A stretch of 64,000 bases of DNA from positions 16,910 to 80,909 of the forward strand of contig JACQDL010000053.1 of NCBI GenBank assembly GCA_016201065.1, read 5' to 3'. A program made the position numbers and the translations under genes. The notes under the pieces are model-generated. The model ran no database searches, was not told where the DNA came from, and saw only the letters and a list, made by a program, of their open reading frames with translations. The DNA comes from Actinomycetota bacterium (lineage in GTDB: Bacteria; Actinomycetota; Actinomycetes; Mycobacteriales; JACQDL01). Shown piece by piece: positions 1 to 8,756 of the stretch. How positions within the stretch are numbered: position 1 is the first letter of the stretch; each line of letters opens with the position of its first letter.

Positions 1-308
1 ACCTGGACGACCGGGTCGACCTGCGGGTGGAGCTGATGTGGCACCGTGGTCTGGTCGAGGAGGTGCGGGCGCTGGAGCGGGCCGGGCTGCGGCACGGTGT
101 GACGGCCAGCCGGGCGCTCGGCTACCGGCAGCTGCTCACGGCGTTGGCCGGGGAGCGCACCCTCGACGAGGCGCTGGCCGGCACCCAGCAGGCCACCCGG
201 CGGTTCGTGCGCCGGCAGCGCTCCTGGTTCCGCCGCGACCCGCGGCTGGTGTGGCTCGACGGCGCGGCACCCGATCTCGCCGATCAGGCCCTCCGCGCGA
301 TCGGCTGA
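1..308 (+). CDS. miaA: tRNA dimethylallyltransferase, C-terminal part (cut by window edge)
   Basis: This is the C-terminal ~100 residues of MiaA, which transfers a dimethylallyl group to N6 of A37 in tRNAs reading UNN codons. The frame is open from base 3 to the TGA at 306-308. It carries the family signatures VELMWHRGLVEEVRAL, the SRALGYRQL motif and the basic tail TRRFVRRQRSWFRRD. The start lies outside the window. The gene is followed after 25 bp by dapF on the same strand, the usual miaA-dapF neighbourhood of Actinobacteria. Identity is secure although the catalytic N-terminus is not visible. Confidence 0.93.
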   Translation, partial: LDDRVDLRVELMWHRGLVEEVRALERAGLRHGVTASRALGYRQLLTALAGERTLDEALAGTQQATRRFVRRQRSWFRRDPRLVWLDGAAPDLADQALRAIG

Positions 309-333
309 CCCGCGCTGTGCCACCATCACCCGT

Positions 334-1170
334 GTGGGTGTGCGGTTTCTCAAGGGTCACGGCACCGAGAACGACTTCGTGCTGCTGCCGGACCTCGCCG
401 AGGCGGCGCTGACGCCTGAGCTGGTGCGCGCGCTGTGCGACCGGCGGGCCGGGATCGGGGCGGACGGTGTGCTGCGGGTCGGCCGGGACGGCGCCGACTG
501 GTTCATGGACTACCGCAATGCCGATGGTTCGCTGGCCGAGATGTGCGGCAACGGGGCCCGGGTCTTCGCCCGCTACCTGGTCGACTCCGGCCGCGCCGAG
601 GCCGGCGAGCTCACCCTCGGCACCCGGGCCGGACCCCGGCGGGTCCGGGTGCCGGCCCGTGGCGACGTGACCGTGGACATGGGGCCGCCCCGCCTGCTGG
701 ATGCCCGCCCGGTCGTCGGTGGCGTGCCGGGCGCGGCCGTGAGCATGGGCAACCCGCACGTCGTCGTACCGGTGGCGACGGCGGCCGAGCTGGCCGCGCT
801 GGAGCTGACCCGGCCACCCGACGTCGTCCCGCCACTGCCGACCGGGCAGAACGTGGAGTTCGTCGTCCGGCTGGGACCACGGCACCTCCAGCTCCGGGTG
901 CATGAGCGCGGGGTGGGGGAGACCCGCTCGTGCGGCACCGGGGTCTGCGCCGCCGTGGTCGCGACATCCGACGCGGACGAGACCGCTGGTACGGACGAGA
1001 CCGCTGGTACGGACGACACCGAGTGGACGGTCGACGTGCCGGGCGGCCGGTTGCGGGTCGCCTGGAACGGCGCGGCGGATCCGGCCGCCGTGGTCTGGCT
1101 CACCGGGCCGGCGGTCCTGGTGGCCGCCGGCGAATGGTTAGTCGGCGACGACCGGAGTGTCCTCGGATAG
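334..1170 (+). CDS. dapF: diaminopimelate epimerase
   Basis: DapF converts LL- to meso-diaminopimelate for lysine and peptidoglycan synthesis. The 278-residue product starts at GTG 334 with GVRFLKGHGTENDF. Both active-site cysteine motifs are visible: MCGNGAR (Cys about residue 71) and ETRSCGTGVCA (about residue 200). Right after the second motif is an acidic Thr-rich insertion encoded by an 18-bp tandem repeat (DETAGT twice). The 3' end overlaps the convergent MFS gene by 33 bp. Length is otherwise normal for the family and all key residues are present. Confidence 0.95.
   Translation: MGVRFLKGHGTENDFVLLPDLAEAALTPELVRALCDRRAGIGADGVLRVGRDGADWFMDYRNADGSLAEMCGNGARVFARYLVDSGRAEAGELTLGTRAGPRRVRVPARGDVTVDMGPPRLLDARPVVGGVPGAAVSMGNPHVVVPVATAAELAALELTRPPDVVPPLPTGQNVEFVVRLGPRHLQLRVHERGVGETRSCGTGVCAAVVATSDADETAGTDETAGTDDTEWTVDVPGGRLRVAWNGAADPAAVVWLTGPAVLVAAGEWLVGDDRSVLG
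975..1019 (+). repeat. 18-bp tandem repeat inside dapF
   Basis: The unit ggacgagaccgctggtac occurs at 975-992 and 993-1010, followed by a half unit. It is in frame and adds the DETAGT repeat in a presumed surface loop directly after the second catalytic cysteine motif of dapF. It looks like recent slippage expansion. Confidence 0.85.
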
Positions 1171-2437
1171 CGTGGCGTTGACGGTGTGGCTGTCGTCGGC
1201 GGGCGGGGTCGGCAGCTCACGGATCCGCGGCAGCGGGGAGGCGAGCAGCCAGACCACGGCGAGTGCGCCGCCCGCCGCGCCCACCCAGAGCGTCGGCCGC
1301 ACTCCGACCCAGCTGCCGAGCACGCCACCGAGCAGGCTACCCACCGGGATCGTGCCCCACACCACGAACCGGATCGTGGCGTTCATCCGCCCGAGCAGCC
1401 GATCGGGGCTGAGCCCCTGCCGGAAGCTGACCTGGATGATGTTGTAGATCGTGGCGAAGCACCACTCCAGGGCCATCCCTGCCGCCGCCAGCCACAGCAG
1501 CCAGCCGCGCTGCGCCAGCGGCAGCAGCAGCGCGGACAGCGCTCCGAGCAGGATCGAGATCACCAGCGCCCGGCCCTGCCCGAACACGCGGGTGAACCGC
1601 GCCGCCAGCACCGCGCCGAGCAGGCCACCCACGCCGACGATGCCGAACAGCAAGCCAATCACGCCCGCGGGCAGCGCGAGGTCCCGGGCGAACAGCACGA
1701 TCACCATCGTGAACATGACGGTGCCGAACAGGTTCCCGGTCGCGGTGCAGCCGACGATCGCGCGCAGCAGCCGGTGGCCGAAGACGAACCGCAGCCCCTC
1801 GGCGATCTCCCGGCCGAGGTGCCGGCCGGGGGCGCGCACCGCCGTCGCCTCCCGGGCCCGGATCAGCGTGACGCACCCAGCGGACCACACGAACGACGTC
1901 GCGTCGACCAACATCGCGTACGGCGCGGTCAGCGCCTGCACCAGCAGCCCACCGACCCCCGGCCCGGCCACCTCCGACACCGACGCGCTCGCCTGGAGCA
2001 GGGAGTTGCCCGCCACCAGCTGCTCCCGCCCCACCAGGTGCGGCAGGTAGCTCTGGTAGGCGACGTCGAAGAGGACCGTGAGCGCGCCGGTGCCGAGCGC
2101 CACGACGTAGAGCTGGATCATCGTCACCGTCCCGGTGACGGCGGCCAGCGGGAGCGAGGCGAGCAGCACCGCCCGCCCCAGGTCCGTCGCGACGAGTACC
2201 CGGCGGCGGCGGACCCGGTCGACCCAGGCACCGGCCGGCAGCCCGATCAGCAGGAACGGGAGGAACGGGAGGAACTGGGCGGCACCGAGCAAGGCCGACC
2301 TCGAACGGCGTCGCGTGCAGCGTCACCACCGCGAGCAGTGGCATGGCCAGCCGGGTGACCTGGCTGCCGAGCTCGCTCACCGTCTGGCCGGCCCACAGCC
2401 GCCGGAAATCCCGGTGCTGCCAGAGCGTGGGGAGCAT
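1138..2437 (-). pseudogene. MFS transporter, interrupted by a one-base frameshift
   Basis: A major facilitator exporter of about 432 residues is read in two frames. The N-terminal frame starts at ATG 2437 (MLPTLWQHRDFRRLWAGQ) and runs through TPFEVGL near 2290. The rest continues one frame over as LLGAAQFLPF and runs to the stop at 1138. Removing one C near 2293-2296 restores VGLLGAAQF. The 1300-bp span minus one base is a whole number of codons. Motif A-like GLPAGAWVDRVRRRR follows TM2. This could be a real inactivation or a sequencing error. The substrate is unknown; the family resembles enterobactin- or drug-type exporters. The 3' end overlaps dapF. Confidence 0.8.
2252..2278 (-). repeat. 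9-bp tandem duplication inside the MFS gene
   Basis: The unit aggaacggg is present at 2252-2260 and 2261-2269, with a one-mismatch copy at 2270-2278. On the coding strand this gives FLPFLPF in TM2, three residues longer than the QFLPFLLIG I would expect in relatives. The frameshift lies about 15 bp further upstream in the gene. Confidence 0.75.
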
Positions 2438-2520
2438 CTGGCGAGCCTTGCCCAACGCGTGGGGAGCGTGAAACCGATAAAGGTGTGCCTCGCGGGCCGG
2501 GTCGTGTCACGATCGAGGTA

Positions 2521-3963
2521 ATGACTGAGTCACTGTTCGATATCGAGGGTCCCGGCCTGGAGCTTGAGGAGCGGCACGCGCTGCGCCGGGTCGCCGGACT
2601 GACCACCGAGCTCGCCGACGTCACCGAGGTCGAGTACCGGCAGCTCCGCCTGGAGCGGGTGGTTCTGGTTGGGGTGTGGACGGCCGGATCGCTGGCCGAC
2701 GCCGAGAACTCGCTGACCGAGCTGGCCCGCCTCGCCGAGACGGCGGGCTCGCTGGTGCTGGAGGCGATGATCCAGCGACGCGACCGACCCGATCCGGCCA
2801 CCTACATCGGCTCCGGGAAGGCCGAGGAACTGCGCGACGTCGTGCTCGCCACCGGCGCCGACACGGTGATCTGTGACGGCGAGCTCACCCCGGCCCAGCT
2901 GCGCACGCTGGAGCAGCGCACCAAGGTGAAGGTCGTCGACCGCACCGCGCTGATCCTCGACATCTTCGCCCAGCACGCCCGCAGCCGGGAGGGCAAGGCC
3001 CAGGTCGAGCTGGCGCAGATGCAGTACATGTTGCCCCGGCTGCGTGGCTGGGGCGAGGCGATGAGCCGGCAGGCCGGCGGGCGGGTGGCTGGCGGCGCCG
3101 GGATCGGCTCGCGCGGCCCCGGTGAGACGAAGATCGAGACCGATCGGCGCCGGATCCGGGCCCGGATGGCGAAGCTCCGCCGTGAGCTGGCGCAGATGAG
3201 CACCTCCCGGCAGACCAAGCGCGAGAGCCGCCGCCGCAACGCGGTGCCCAGCGCGGTCATCGCCGGCTACACCAACGCCGGCAAGTCGAGCCTGCTCAAC
3301 CGGCTGACCGGGGCCGGCGTACTGGTGGAGAACGCGTTGTTCGCCACCCTCGATCCCACGGTCCGCCGGTGCGGCACGCCGGATGGCCGGCAGTACACCC
3401 TCGCTGACACCGTCGGCTTCGTGCGCCACCTGCCGCACCAGCTCGTCGAGGCGTTCCGCTCGACGCTGGAGGAGGTCGCCGAGGCCGATCTGGTGCTGCA
3501 CGTGGTCGATGGTGCCGACGCCGACCCGGCCGCCCAGGCGGCGGCGGTCCGGGTGGTGCTGAACGAGATCGGTGCCGCGACAGTGCCGGAGCTCATCGTC
3601 GTGAACAAGATCGACGCTGCGGACCAGGCGGGCCTCGACCGGCTTCGGGGGCTGTTCCCGGAGGCGGTGTTCGTCTCGGCCCGCACCGGCGAGGGGCTGG
3701 ACAAGCTCCAGGTGGCGATCGCGGATCGGCTTCCGGCCCCCCGGGTCGAGCTGCGGGTCCTCGTCCCCTACGACCGAGGTGACCTGGTGGCCCGGGTGCA
3801 CAACCACGGTGAGGTGCTCGCGACCGCGCACACCGCCGACGGCACCGAGCTGCGGGTTCGGGTGGATTCCGGCCTCGCCGCGGCGCTGTCGCCGTACCTG
3901 GCACACCCGCTGGCCTTCGGTGCTCCGGCAGCGGGGGTCCCGGCCGAGGAGGGCACCGCGTAG
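2521..3963 (+). CDS. hflX: ribosome-associated GTPase HflX
   Basis: HflX is a GTPase that binds the 50S ribosome and helps split stalled or stressed ribosomes. The 480-residue product has the N-terminal HflX domain ([30 protein letters not shown]), the glycine-rich linker [16 protein letters not shown], and a G domain: G1 [10 protein letters not shown]3 DTVGF, G4 NKID and a G5-like SART. I chose ATG 2521, with gagg six bases upstream, over the in-frame upstream TTG. The position between the MFS gene and tatA matches actinobacterial dapF-hflX-lexA neighbourhoods. Confidence 0.95.
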   Translation: MTESLFDIEGPGLELEERHALRRVAGLTTELADVTEVEYRQLRLERVVLVGVWTAGSLADAENSLTELARLAETAGSLVLEAMIQRRDRPDPATYIGSGKAEELRDVVLATGADTVICDGELTPAQLRTLEQRTKVKVVDRTALILDIFAQHARSREGKAQVELAQMQYMLPRLRGWGEAMSRQAGGRVAGGAGIGSRGPGETKIETDRRRIRARMAKLRRELAQMSTSRQTKRESRRRNAVPSAVIAGYTNAGKSSLLNRLTGAGVLVENALFATLDPTVRRCGTPDGRQYTLADTVGFVRHLPHQLVEAFRSTLEEVAEADLVLHVVDGADADPAAQAAAVRVVLNEIGAATVPELIVVNKIDAADQAGLDRLRGLFPEAVFVSARTGEGLDKLQVAIADRLPAPRVELRVLVPYDRGDLVARVHNHGEVLATAHTADGTELRVRVDSGLAAALSPYLAHPLAFGAPAAGVPAEEGTA

Positions 3964-4000
3964 GGTAGGAGGACGTCGCACCCGGTGACAGGAGGCAACG

Positions 4001-4315
4001 ATGGGTTCGCTGAGTCCCGCGCACTGGCTGGCGATCGCGGTCATCGCTCTGCTGCTCTTCGGCTACAAGCGGCTCCCCGATGCCGCCCGCTCGCTAGGTC
4101 GGTCGATGCGGATCTTCAAGTCCGAGGTCAGCGAGCTCCGCAACGACGACCGTCCGCGGCCGGACGACGGTGGCGCCAGGTCTTCGGCGGCGCCGACCAC
4201 GCCGACCACGCCGGTCATCGAGGGTGAGGCCGTCCGCCGTGACGAGGCCGTGCCACGTGAGGGGGCCGTGCGGGCCGAGCAGGCTCGTGCAGAGGCGCCC
4301 CGGCGCGAGGAGTGA
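4001..4315 (+). CDS. tatA: Sec-independent translocase protein TatA
   Basis: TatA forms the pore-like oligomer of the twin-arginine export system. The 104-residue protein has one N-terminal membrane helix (HWLAIAVIALLLFGYKRLPD), the conserved FG pair, the amphipathic helix AARSLGRSMRIFKSEV and a long charged, disordered tail rich in Ala, Glu and Arg. An aggagg ribosome site precedes ATG 4001. The stop overlaps the start of the PAP2 gene by four bases (GTGA), suggesting translational coupling. TatC is not in the window. Confidence 0.92.
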   Translation: MGSLSPAHWLAIAVIALLLFGYKRLPDAARSLGRSMRIFKSEVSELRNDDRPRPDDGGARSSAAPTTPTTPVIEGEAVRRDEAVPREGAVRAEQARAEAPRREE

Positions 4316-5070
4316 GCCCCGGCCGGCGTCCGCCGGTCGGGGGCGATCGTCGCTGGCCGGCCACCGCAGCCCGGTGGCCCGCGGTGGTGCTGGCGATCAG
4401 CGGGCTGGCCTGGCTGACGATGGACATCCTGCACGGTGGGCCGATCGCCAGGTTCGATCACGCGGTTGCGGACTGGGCGTGGTCCACCCACATCCGGCGC
4501 GGCAACCTTCCGCGCAAGGTCGCCGTCTACGCGCTGACCCGACCTGGGGACCGGATGACGGTGGCCGGTGTGATCCTGCCGTTCGTGTGCTGGCTGTCGT
4601 GGCGCCATCGCAGCCTGCAACCACTGCTCCGGATGGCGGTCGCGGTGAGCCTGCTGGTCGGGACGGTCGTCGGCTACAAGGCCGTCGTCGGCCGGACCGG
4701 TCCGCTGGTGGACCGGGTGCTGGTCGGCGGCCAGTCCTTTCCGTCCGGGCACGTCGCGACCGCGGTGGTCGGCTGGGGCCTGGTGGCCTGGCTCGCCGCT
4801 GACTTCGGCCTGCCGGTGTGGTTCCGGCGAGCGTCGGTGGTGGCGGTCTATGTCGCACCGGTGGTCACCGCCACCGGGATGCTGCTCCTCGACTACCACT
4901 GGCTGGCCGACCTCGTCGCTGGCGCGGCATTGGGGACGCTGTTGCTGCGCGTCGTTCACGCGATCTTCGCGGGCCGGCTGGGAGACTGGGGGCATGCCGG
5001 CCTCCCGGGTGTTGCCCGTGCTGGGAGCGATGCTGACGCTGTTCTGGCCGGTGCCCGCGTTCGCGGCTGA
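4312..5070 (+). CDS. PAP2-family membrane phosphatase
   Basis: A 252-residue integral membrane protein of the PAP2/undecaprenyl-pyrophosphatase-like superfamily, expected to hydrolyse a lipid or diphosphate substrate. The motifs are KAVVGRTGP (a variant of the first phosphatase motif), FPSGHV around residue 146 and DYHWLADL near 190 with the catalytic His and Asp. It starts at GTG 4312, overlapping tatA by four bases. Its last 77 bp are shared, in another frame, with the start of the secreted propeller-like gene. The substrate cannot be told. Confidence 0.85.
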   Translation: MSPGRRPPVGGDRRWPATAARWPAVVLAISGLAWLTMDILHGGPIARFDHAVADWAWSTHIRRGNLPRKVAVYALTRPGDRMTVAGVILPFVCWLSWRHRSLQPLLRMAVAVSLLVGTVVGYKAVVGRTGPLVDRVLVGGQSFPSGHVATAVVGWGLVAWLAADFGLPVWFRRASVVAVYVAPVVTATGMLLLDYHWLADLVAGAALGTLLLRVVHAIFAGRLGDWGHAGLPGVARAGSDADAVLAGARVRG

Positions 5071-6058
5071 GCCCGACGCCGGCCGGCCGGCCTGCACCAT
5101 CACCGATCCCCGGATCACCGAGTCCAGCGGGCTCGTCGTGGCGGGCGAGCGGATGTACACGGTCAATGACAGCGGAAGCCGGCTCGTGGTCTACGTCCTC
5201 GACGAGCGGTGTCGGGTGGTGAAGGTGATCCGGGGATCGGTCGACCCGTTCGATGTGGAGGATCTCGCCCGCACCGAGGACGGCACGTTGTGGCTGGCCG
5301 ACATCGGCGACAACGAGCGCCAGCGGCGTACCGTCGCGATCGAGCTGCTCTCCGGTGCGGCTCCGGCGGCGGCCCGGCTGTACCGGTTCCGGTACCCGGA
5401 CGGGGCACACGACGCGGAGGCGTTGCTCGTGGACCGCGCCGGTACTCCCTTCATCGTGACGAAGGATGTCCTCGGGGTCAGCTCCGTCTACACCCCGGAG
5501 GGCGCACCCTCGACGGCGGCGGTGACGCCGCTGCGGAAGGTCGCGACGGTCCGGTTCGGGCTCACCGGCACGGCGGGCGGCCCGGTCGGGCCGGTCGGCC
5601 AGCTCCTGGTGACCGGCGGCGCCGTGTCGGCGGACGGCACCCGGCTGGCGCTGCGCACCTACACCGACGCATACGTGTGGAACGCCCCGGACGGTGACCT
5701 GCTCCGGGCGCTCCGTAGCGGTCAGCCGACCCGCCTCCCGCTGCCGCCGACCCGGCAGGGCGAGGCGATCGCGTTCAGCCCGGACGGCGCAACCCTGCTC
5801 ACCTCCACCGAGGGACTCCCCGCCCAGGTGCACGCGGTCTCGCTCACCGCGCTGCCGGAGGCCGTGACCGGCTCTGCGGGTCGTGCCCCCGCCGCCGGCC
5901 CAACGCCCGCGGCGGACGTCCAGCCGGCCGCAGGCGCTGCCGCGCCGTCGTCGGGCACCGGTTGGGAGACCTTCGGGGCGCTCGCCGTTGCCGGCGGGTT
6001 GGCGACCGTCCTGGTGTGGGGCGTCAGCCGGGCCCGGGAGGTGGCCCAGCGCGGCTGA
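4994..6058 (+). CDS. secreted, membrane-anchored propeller-like protein
   Basis: A 354-residue protein with a signal peptide (about residues 1-24, ending AFAA) and repeated WD/NHL-like strands: ESSGLV, VNDSGSRLVVYVLD, EDLARTEDGTLWLADIGDN and AIAFSPDGATLLTSTEG. An Ala/Pro-rich linker and a C-terminal transmembrane helix (about 322-342) followed by a basic tail suggest it is displayed outside the cell. I chose ATG 4994 because ggag lies upstream and a signal peptide follows. It starts 77 bp inside the PAP2 gene in another frame. The function is unknown; the fold assignment is an inference from motif pattern. Confidence 0.75.
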   Translation: MPASRVLPVLGAMLTLFWPVPAFAAEPDAGRPACTITDPRITESSGLVVAGERMYTVNDSGSRLVVYVLDERCRVVKVIRGSVDPFDVEDLARTEDGTLWLADIGDNERQRRTVAIELLSGAAPAAARLYRFRYPDGAHDAEALLVDRAGTPFIVTKDVLGVSSVYTPEGAPSTAAVTPLRKVATVRFGLTGTAGGPVGPVGQLLVTGGAVSADGTRLALRTYTDAYVWNAPDGDLLRALRSGQPTRLPLPPTRQGEAIAFSPDGATLLTSTEGLPAQVHAVSLTALPEAVTGSAGRAPAAGPTPAADVQPAAGAAAPSSGTGWETFGALAVAGGLATVLVWGVSRAREVAQRG

Positions 6059-6095
6059 CCGGCGCCCGGCCGGGTCACGCTGCTCCCAGCGGCGG

Positions 6096-6878
6096 TCAGA
6101 GCCTGCGTAGTACGGAGACCACCCGGCCGAGCACAGTGGCGTCATCGGCCTGGATCGGCTGGTACGCCGGGTTGTGCGGTAGCAGCCAGGCGTGACCGTC
6201 CTGCCGTCGGAAGGTCTTGACGGTGGCCTCGCCGTCGATCATGGCGGCCACGATGTCACCGTTCTCGGCGACCGGTTGTTGGCGGATTACCACCCAGTCA
6301 CCGTCGGTGATGGCTGCCTCGACCATCGAGTCACCGGTGACCCGCAGCATGAAGAGGGTGCCCTCGCCGACCAGCTCGCGCGGCAGCGGGAAGACCTGCT
6401 CGACGGCCTCCTCGGCGAGGATCGGCCGGCCGGCGGCGATCCGTCCGACGACGGGCACGAACGCCGGCGCCGGCCGAGCGGCACGCTCCTCCTCCGACGA
6501 CGCCAGCGGCTCATCCTGGCCGGGCATCCGGACATCGACCGCGCGCGGCCGGTGCGGGTCGCGGCGGAGCATGCCCTTCTTCTGCAACGCCGAGAGCTGG
6601 TGGGCGACACTGGAGGTGGAGGTGAGGCCCACGGCCTCACCGATCTCGCGGACGCTCGGTGGGTACCCCCGTCGCTCGACCGAGTCGCGGATGACCTCCA
6701 GGATCCGCCGCTGCCGGGTGGTCAACCCGCTGCCATCGGGAGGTCCGTCCGGAATCTCCCGGACGATGCCGGCCGGTGCCGTGCCGGCCGGCGCCGGGGC
6801 TGCGCCGCGGCCCCGGGTGCGCTGCCTGACCGCCCCGCCGGATCGGCCCTGGCCGTTCTTGCCCGTGTCTGTCGCCAC
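6096..6878 (-). CDS. lexA: SOS repressor LexA
   Basis: LexA represses the DNA-damage regulon and self-cleaves when RecA is activated. The 260-residue form starts at GTG 6878, placed just after aggaggg on the minus strand; an upstream ATG at 6908 is possible. After a ~50-residue Gly/Ala/Arg-rich extension come the winged helix ([27 protein letters not shown]), the Ala-Gly cleavage site in GRIAAGRPI, the catalytic Ser in TGDSM and the catalytic Lys in ATVKTF. A LexA-type box lies upstream at 6979, and a consensus box lies before the divergent LysM gene, so autoregulation is likely. Confidence 0.96.
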   Translation of the reverse strand: MATDTGKNGQGRSGGAVRQRTRGRGAAPAPAGTAPAGIVREIPDGPPDGSGLTTRQRRILEVIRDSVERRGYPPSVREIGEAVGLTSTSSVAHQLSALQKKGMLRRDPHRPRAVDVRMPGQDEPLASSEEERAARPAPAFVPVVGRIAAGRPILAEEAVEQVFPLPRELVGEGTLFMLRVTGDSMVEAAITDGDWVVIRQQPVAENGDIVAAMIDGEATVKTFRRQDGHAWLLPHNPAYQPIQADDATVLGRVVSVLRRL

Positions 6879-6978
6879 GATCCCTCCTGGTGCGCCCGAG
6901 CTGGGCACGTGTCCGAACCGACCGAGCCGGATCAGTGTCCGATCCAGGAACGACGCTAGCGCGGGCCGGTGACAGATT

Positions 6979-6992
6979 CAAACGCGTGTTCG
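6979..6992. promoter_or_regulatory. LexA box (near consensus) upstream of lexA
   Basis: CAAACGCGTGTTCG differs at one position from the actinobacterial/Gram-positive SOS box CGAACRNNYGTTCG. It sits 100 bp upstream of the chosen lexA start, consistent with negative autoregulation. Confidence 0.75.
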
Positions 6993-7059
6993 AACAACAC
7001 GCCGGACATCACTCGATTTCGTCGAGCCGTGGTGGTAGAAAGTCGCACAGACGTTCGAT

Positions 7060-7073
7060 CGAACAGGTGTTCG
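7060..7073. promoter_or_regulatory. LexA box (full consensus) upstream of the LysM gene
   Basis: CGAACAGGTGTTCG matches CGAACRNNYGTTCG at every position. It lies 44 bp upstream of the LysM gene start at 7118, so that gene is predicted to be SOS-induced. Confidence 0.88.
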
Positions 7074-7117
7074 CCCTCGGTGGGCGGGTCCTGTCCGGGT
7101 GTGTGGGGAGGTCTGCC

Positions 7118-7600
7118 GTGTCGGTTGTACCGGTGTTTCCGTCCGAGCCCGCTGGGCGCGGCGCTCACGGCGCTCACGGCGCTCACGGCGTGCGCAGCGC
7201 GGGCCGGGGCGCTGTCGTGATCCCGTTCCCCCGTGACCGATGTGTCCCGCCGTCGGCCCGGCAGCATGGGCGGCCCGAGCGCGTCGTCCGACCGGCGCGG
7301 CCCGCCGGACCGGCACCGGTCCGACTGACCCGCCGTGGTCGGTGGGTCGTCGCCGTGGTCGTGCTGGCCCTCGCGGCAGCGGTCGGCTGGTCGGGGTTCC
7401 GCGTGCTCGGCCCGCCGGCGGCCGTGTCCAGCGGGGCGCCGGCGACGATCGAGGTGCAACCCGGGGACACCCTGTGGACGATTGCCCGGCGGACCGCACC
7501 GGAGGCCGATACCCGGGGCATGGTCGACCAGCTCAAGCGCCGTAACGGGTTGCCCGACGGCGCGGTCCGGGCCGGTCAACGCCTGGTCCTGCACCCCTGA
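7118..7600 (+). CDS. SOS-linked LysM-domain membrane protein (ChiZ/YneA-like position)
   Basis: A 160-residue protein with a Pro/Arg-rich cytoplasmic N-terminus, one transmembrane helix (WVVAVVVLALAAAVGWSGF, about residues 77-96) and a C-terminal LysM domain (IEVQPGDTLWTIARR to AGQRLVLHP) that should bind peptidoglycan. GTG 7118 follows a strong ggggaggt site and lies downstream of the LexA box. In M. tuberculosis the lexA-divergent LysM gene (Rv2719c, chiZ) and in other Gram-positives yneA/divS halt division during SOS; the same role is inferred here. The N-terminus contains a triple GAH repeat. The 3' end overlaps the convergent epimerase gene by 25 bp. Confidence 0.85.
   Translation: MSVVPVFPSEPAGRGAHGAHGAHGVRSAGRGAVVIPFPRDRCVPPSARQHGRPERVVRPARPAGPAPVRLTRRGRWVVAVVVLALAAAVGWSGFRVLGPPAAVSSGAPATIEVQPGDTLWTIARRTAPEADTRGMVDQLKRRNGLPDGAVRAGQRLVLHP
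7161..7187 (+). repeat. 9-bp triplicated repeat in the LysM gene
   Basis: gcgctcacg occurs three times head to tail and encodes GAHGAHGAH in the presumed cytoplasmic region of the LysM protein. The exact identity of the copies points to recent slippage. Confidence 0.85.
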
Positions 7601-8538
7601 TCTGGCCGGTCGGCCAGCTCGGCGACGAAACCCTCACGCCAGGATGCGTAGCGGGGGCGCCAGTCCAGGCTCAGCCGGGCGCGGGTGTTGTCGGCGCCGC
7701 GCAGCTGGGTCATGAAGGCCACACCCCAGCCACCCACCGCCAGCCGCGCGGCCGCCTTCGGGATGCTCCTGGGTTTGGGCGCGGACACGACGTCCGCGAG
7801 GAAGGGTAGCCACACGCTCATCGGGGCGGGCTCGTCGTCGACCACGTTGAGCGCTCCGGCCGTGTCCTTGCCCAGGGCCGCCACGATCGCGGTGGACGCG
7901 TCGTGGGCGTGGGTGAAGGAGAACGTCGCCGTGCCGCCCCCGACCAGCGGCACCTTCCCGGCGCGCACCTGGCGCACGAACGAACCGTCGGTGGCGTAGC
8001 TGGAGCCGGGCCCGTACAGGTGGCCGAACCGCAACACCAGCCCCTGCGCCTGTGTGGTGAGCCGTTCCAGCTCCTTCAGCGCCGCCAGGACCGGTGCGAA
8101 CTGCCTGGGCGGGTCACGCCACAGCGGCGCGTCCTCGTGGGCCGGTCCCGCACCGTCCGGGTCGTACGCGAACGCCAGACCCTCAGCGATCATCCGCCGC
8201 ACGCCGACCTGCTCCGCCGCGTCCAGCAGGTTGCGGGTGCCGTGCGTCCGCAGCCGGTTGGTGAGCGCGAACTCGCTGGTCATCCGCTTCGGGTTGAGCT
8301 CGGCGGGGATCGCGGTGAGCAGGTTGACGATCGCGTCCGGTCGCACGTCGCGCACCACCCGGGTGACCGCGTCGCGATCCAGGGCGTCGAGGGCGACGAA
8401 CCGGGTGCTCCCGGTCGGTCCGGTCACCGCCGGGTGGCGGGTCCGGCTCACCCCGACGACCTCATGGCCGACCGAGGTGAGCAGCGGCACCAGCTGGCGG
8501 CCGATCACACCGGTCGCGCCCGCTACCAGAACTCGCAT
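7576..8538 (-). CDS. NAD-dependent epimerase/dehydratase family protein
   Basis: A 320-residue extended short-chain dehydrogenase-like protein. It begins MRVLVAGATGVIGRQL, a GxxGxxG Rossmann motif, followed by SxTRHP and DALDRD; the expected YxxxK is not evident, as in atypical members. GHLYGPGS and the substrate-side VVDDEP and DWRPRY segments match sugar-nucleotide epimerase-like proteins. ATG 8538 has gggaggg just upstream, which decides the start over upstream frames. The substrate is unknown. It converges on, and slightly overlaps, the LysM gene. Confidence 0.85.
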   Translation of the reverse strand: MRVLVAGATGVIGRQLVPLLTSVGHEVVGVSRTRHPAVTGPTGSTRFVALDALDRDAVTRVVRDVRPDAIVNLLTAIPAELNPKRMTSEFALTNRLRTHGTRNLLDAAEQVGVRRMIAEGLAFAYDPDGAGPAHEDAPLWRDPPRQFAPVLAALKELERLTTQAQGLVLRFGHLYGPGSSYATDGSFVRQVRAGKVPLVGGGTATFSFTHAHDASTAIVAALGKDTAGALNVVDDEPAPMSVWLPFLADVVSAPKPRSIPKAAARLAVGGWGVAFMTQLRGADNTRARLSLDWRPRYASWREGFVAELADRPDQGCRTRR

Positions 8539-8756
8539 GATCCCTCCCGAAATCCGGCGCTGCCCTCTGGGCACGCCTCGGCATCACGACGGGCGACCGG
8601 ACCTCGTTGTGACACCCGGTGCTGTGACCTGGATCACTGCCGTACCGCGCCAGCAGCCCGTGGACGCGGCGCCTGACCGACGCCCGGGCGCCACGAAGGT
8701 GAGGCTGCCCTTCGGTGCACGTGTGGCGGTCGTGCGCTTTACTTCGTTGCGTGGCG

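Noticed and set aside
2530..4044. A 504-codon minus-strand frame opposite hflX
   Set aside because: hflX has complete GTPase motifs on the plus strand; the antisense product shows no motif and has shadow-type composition.
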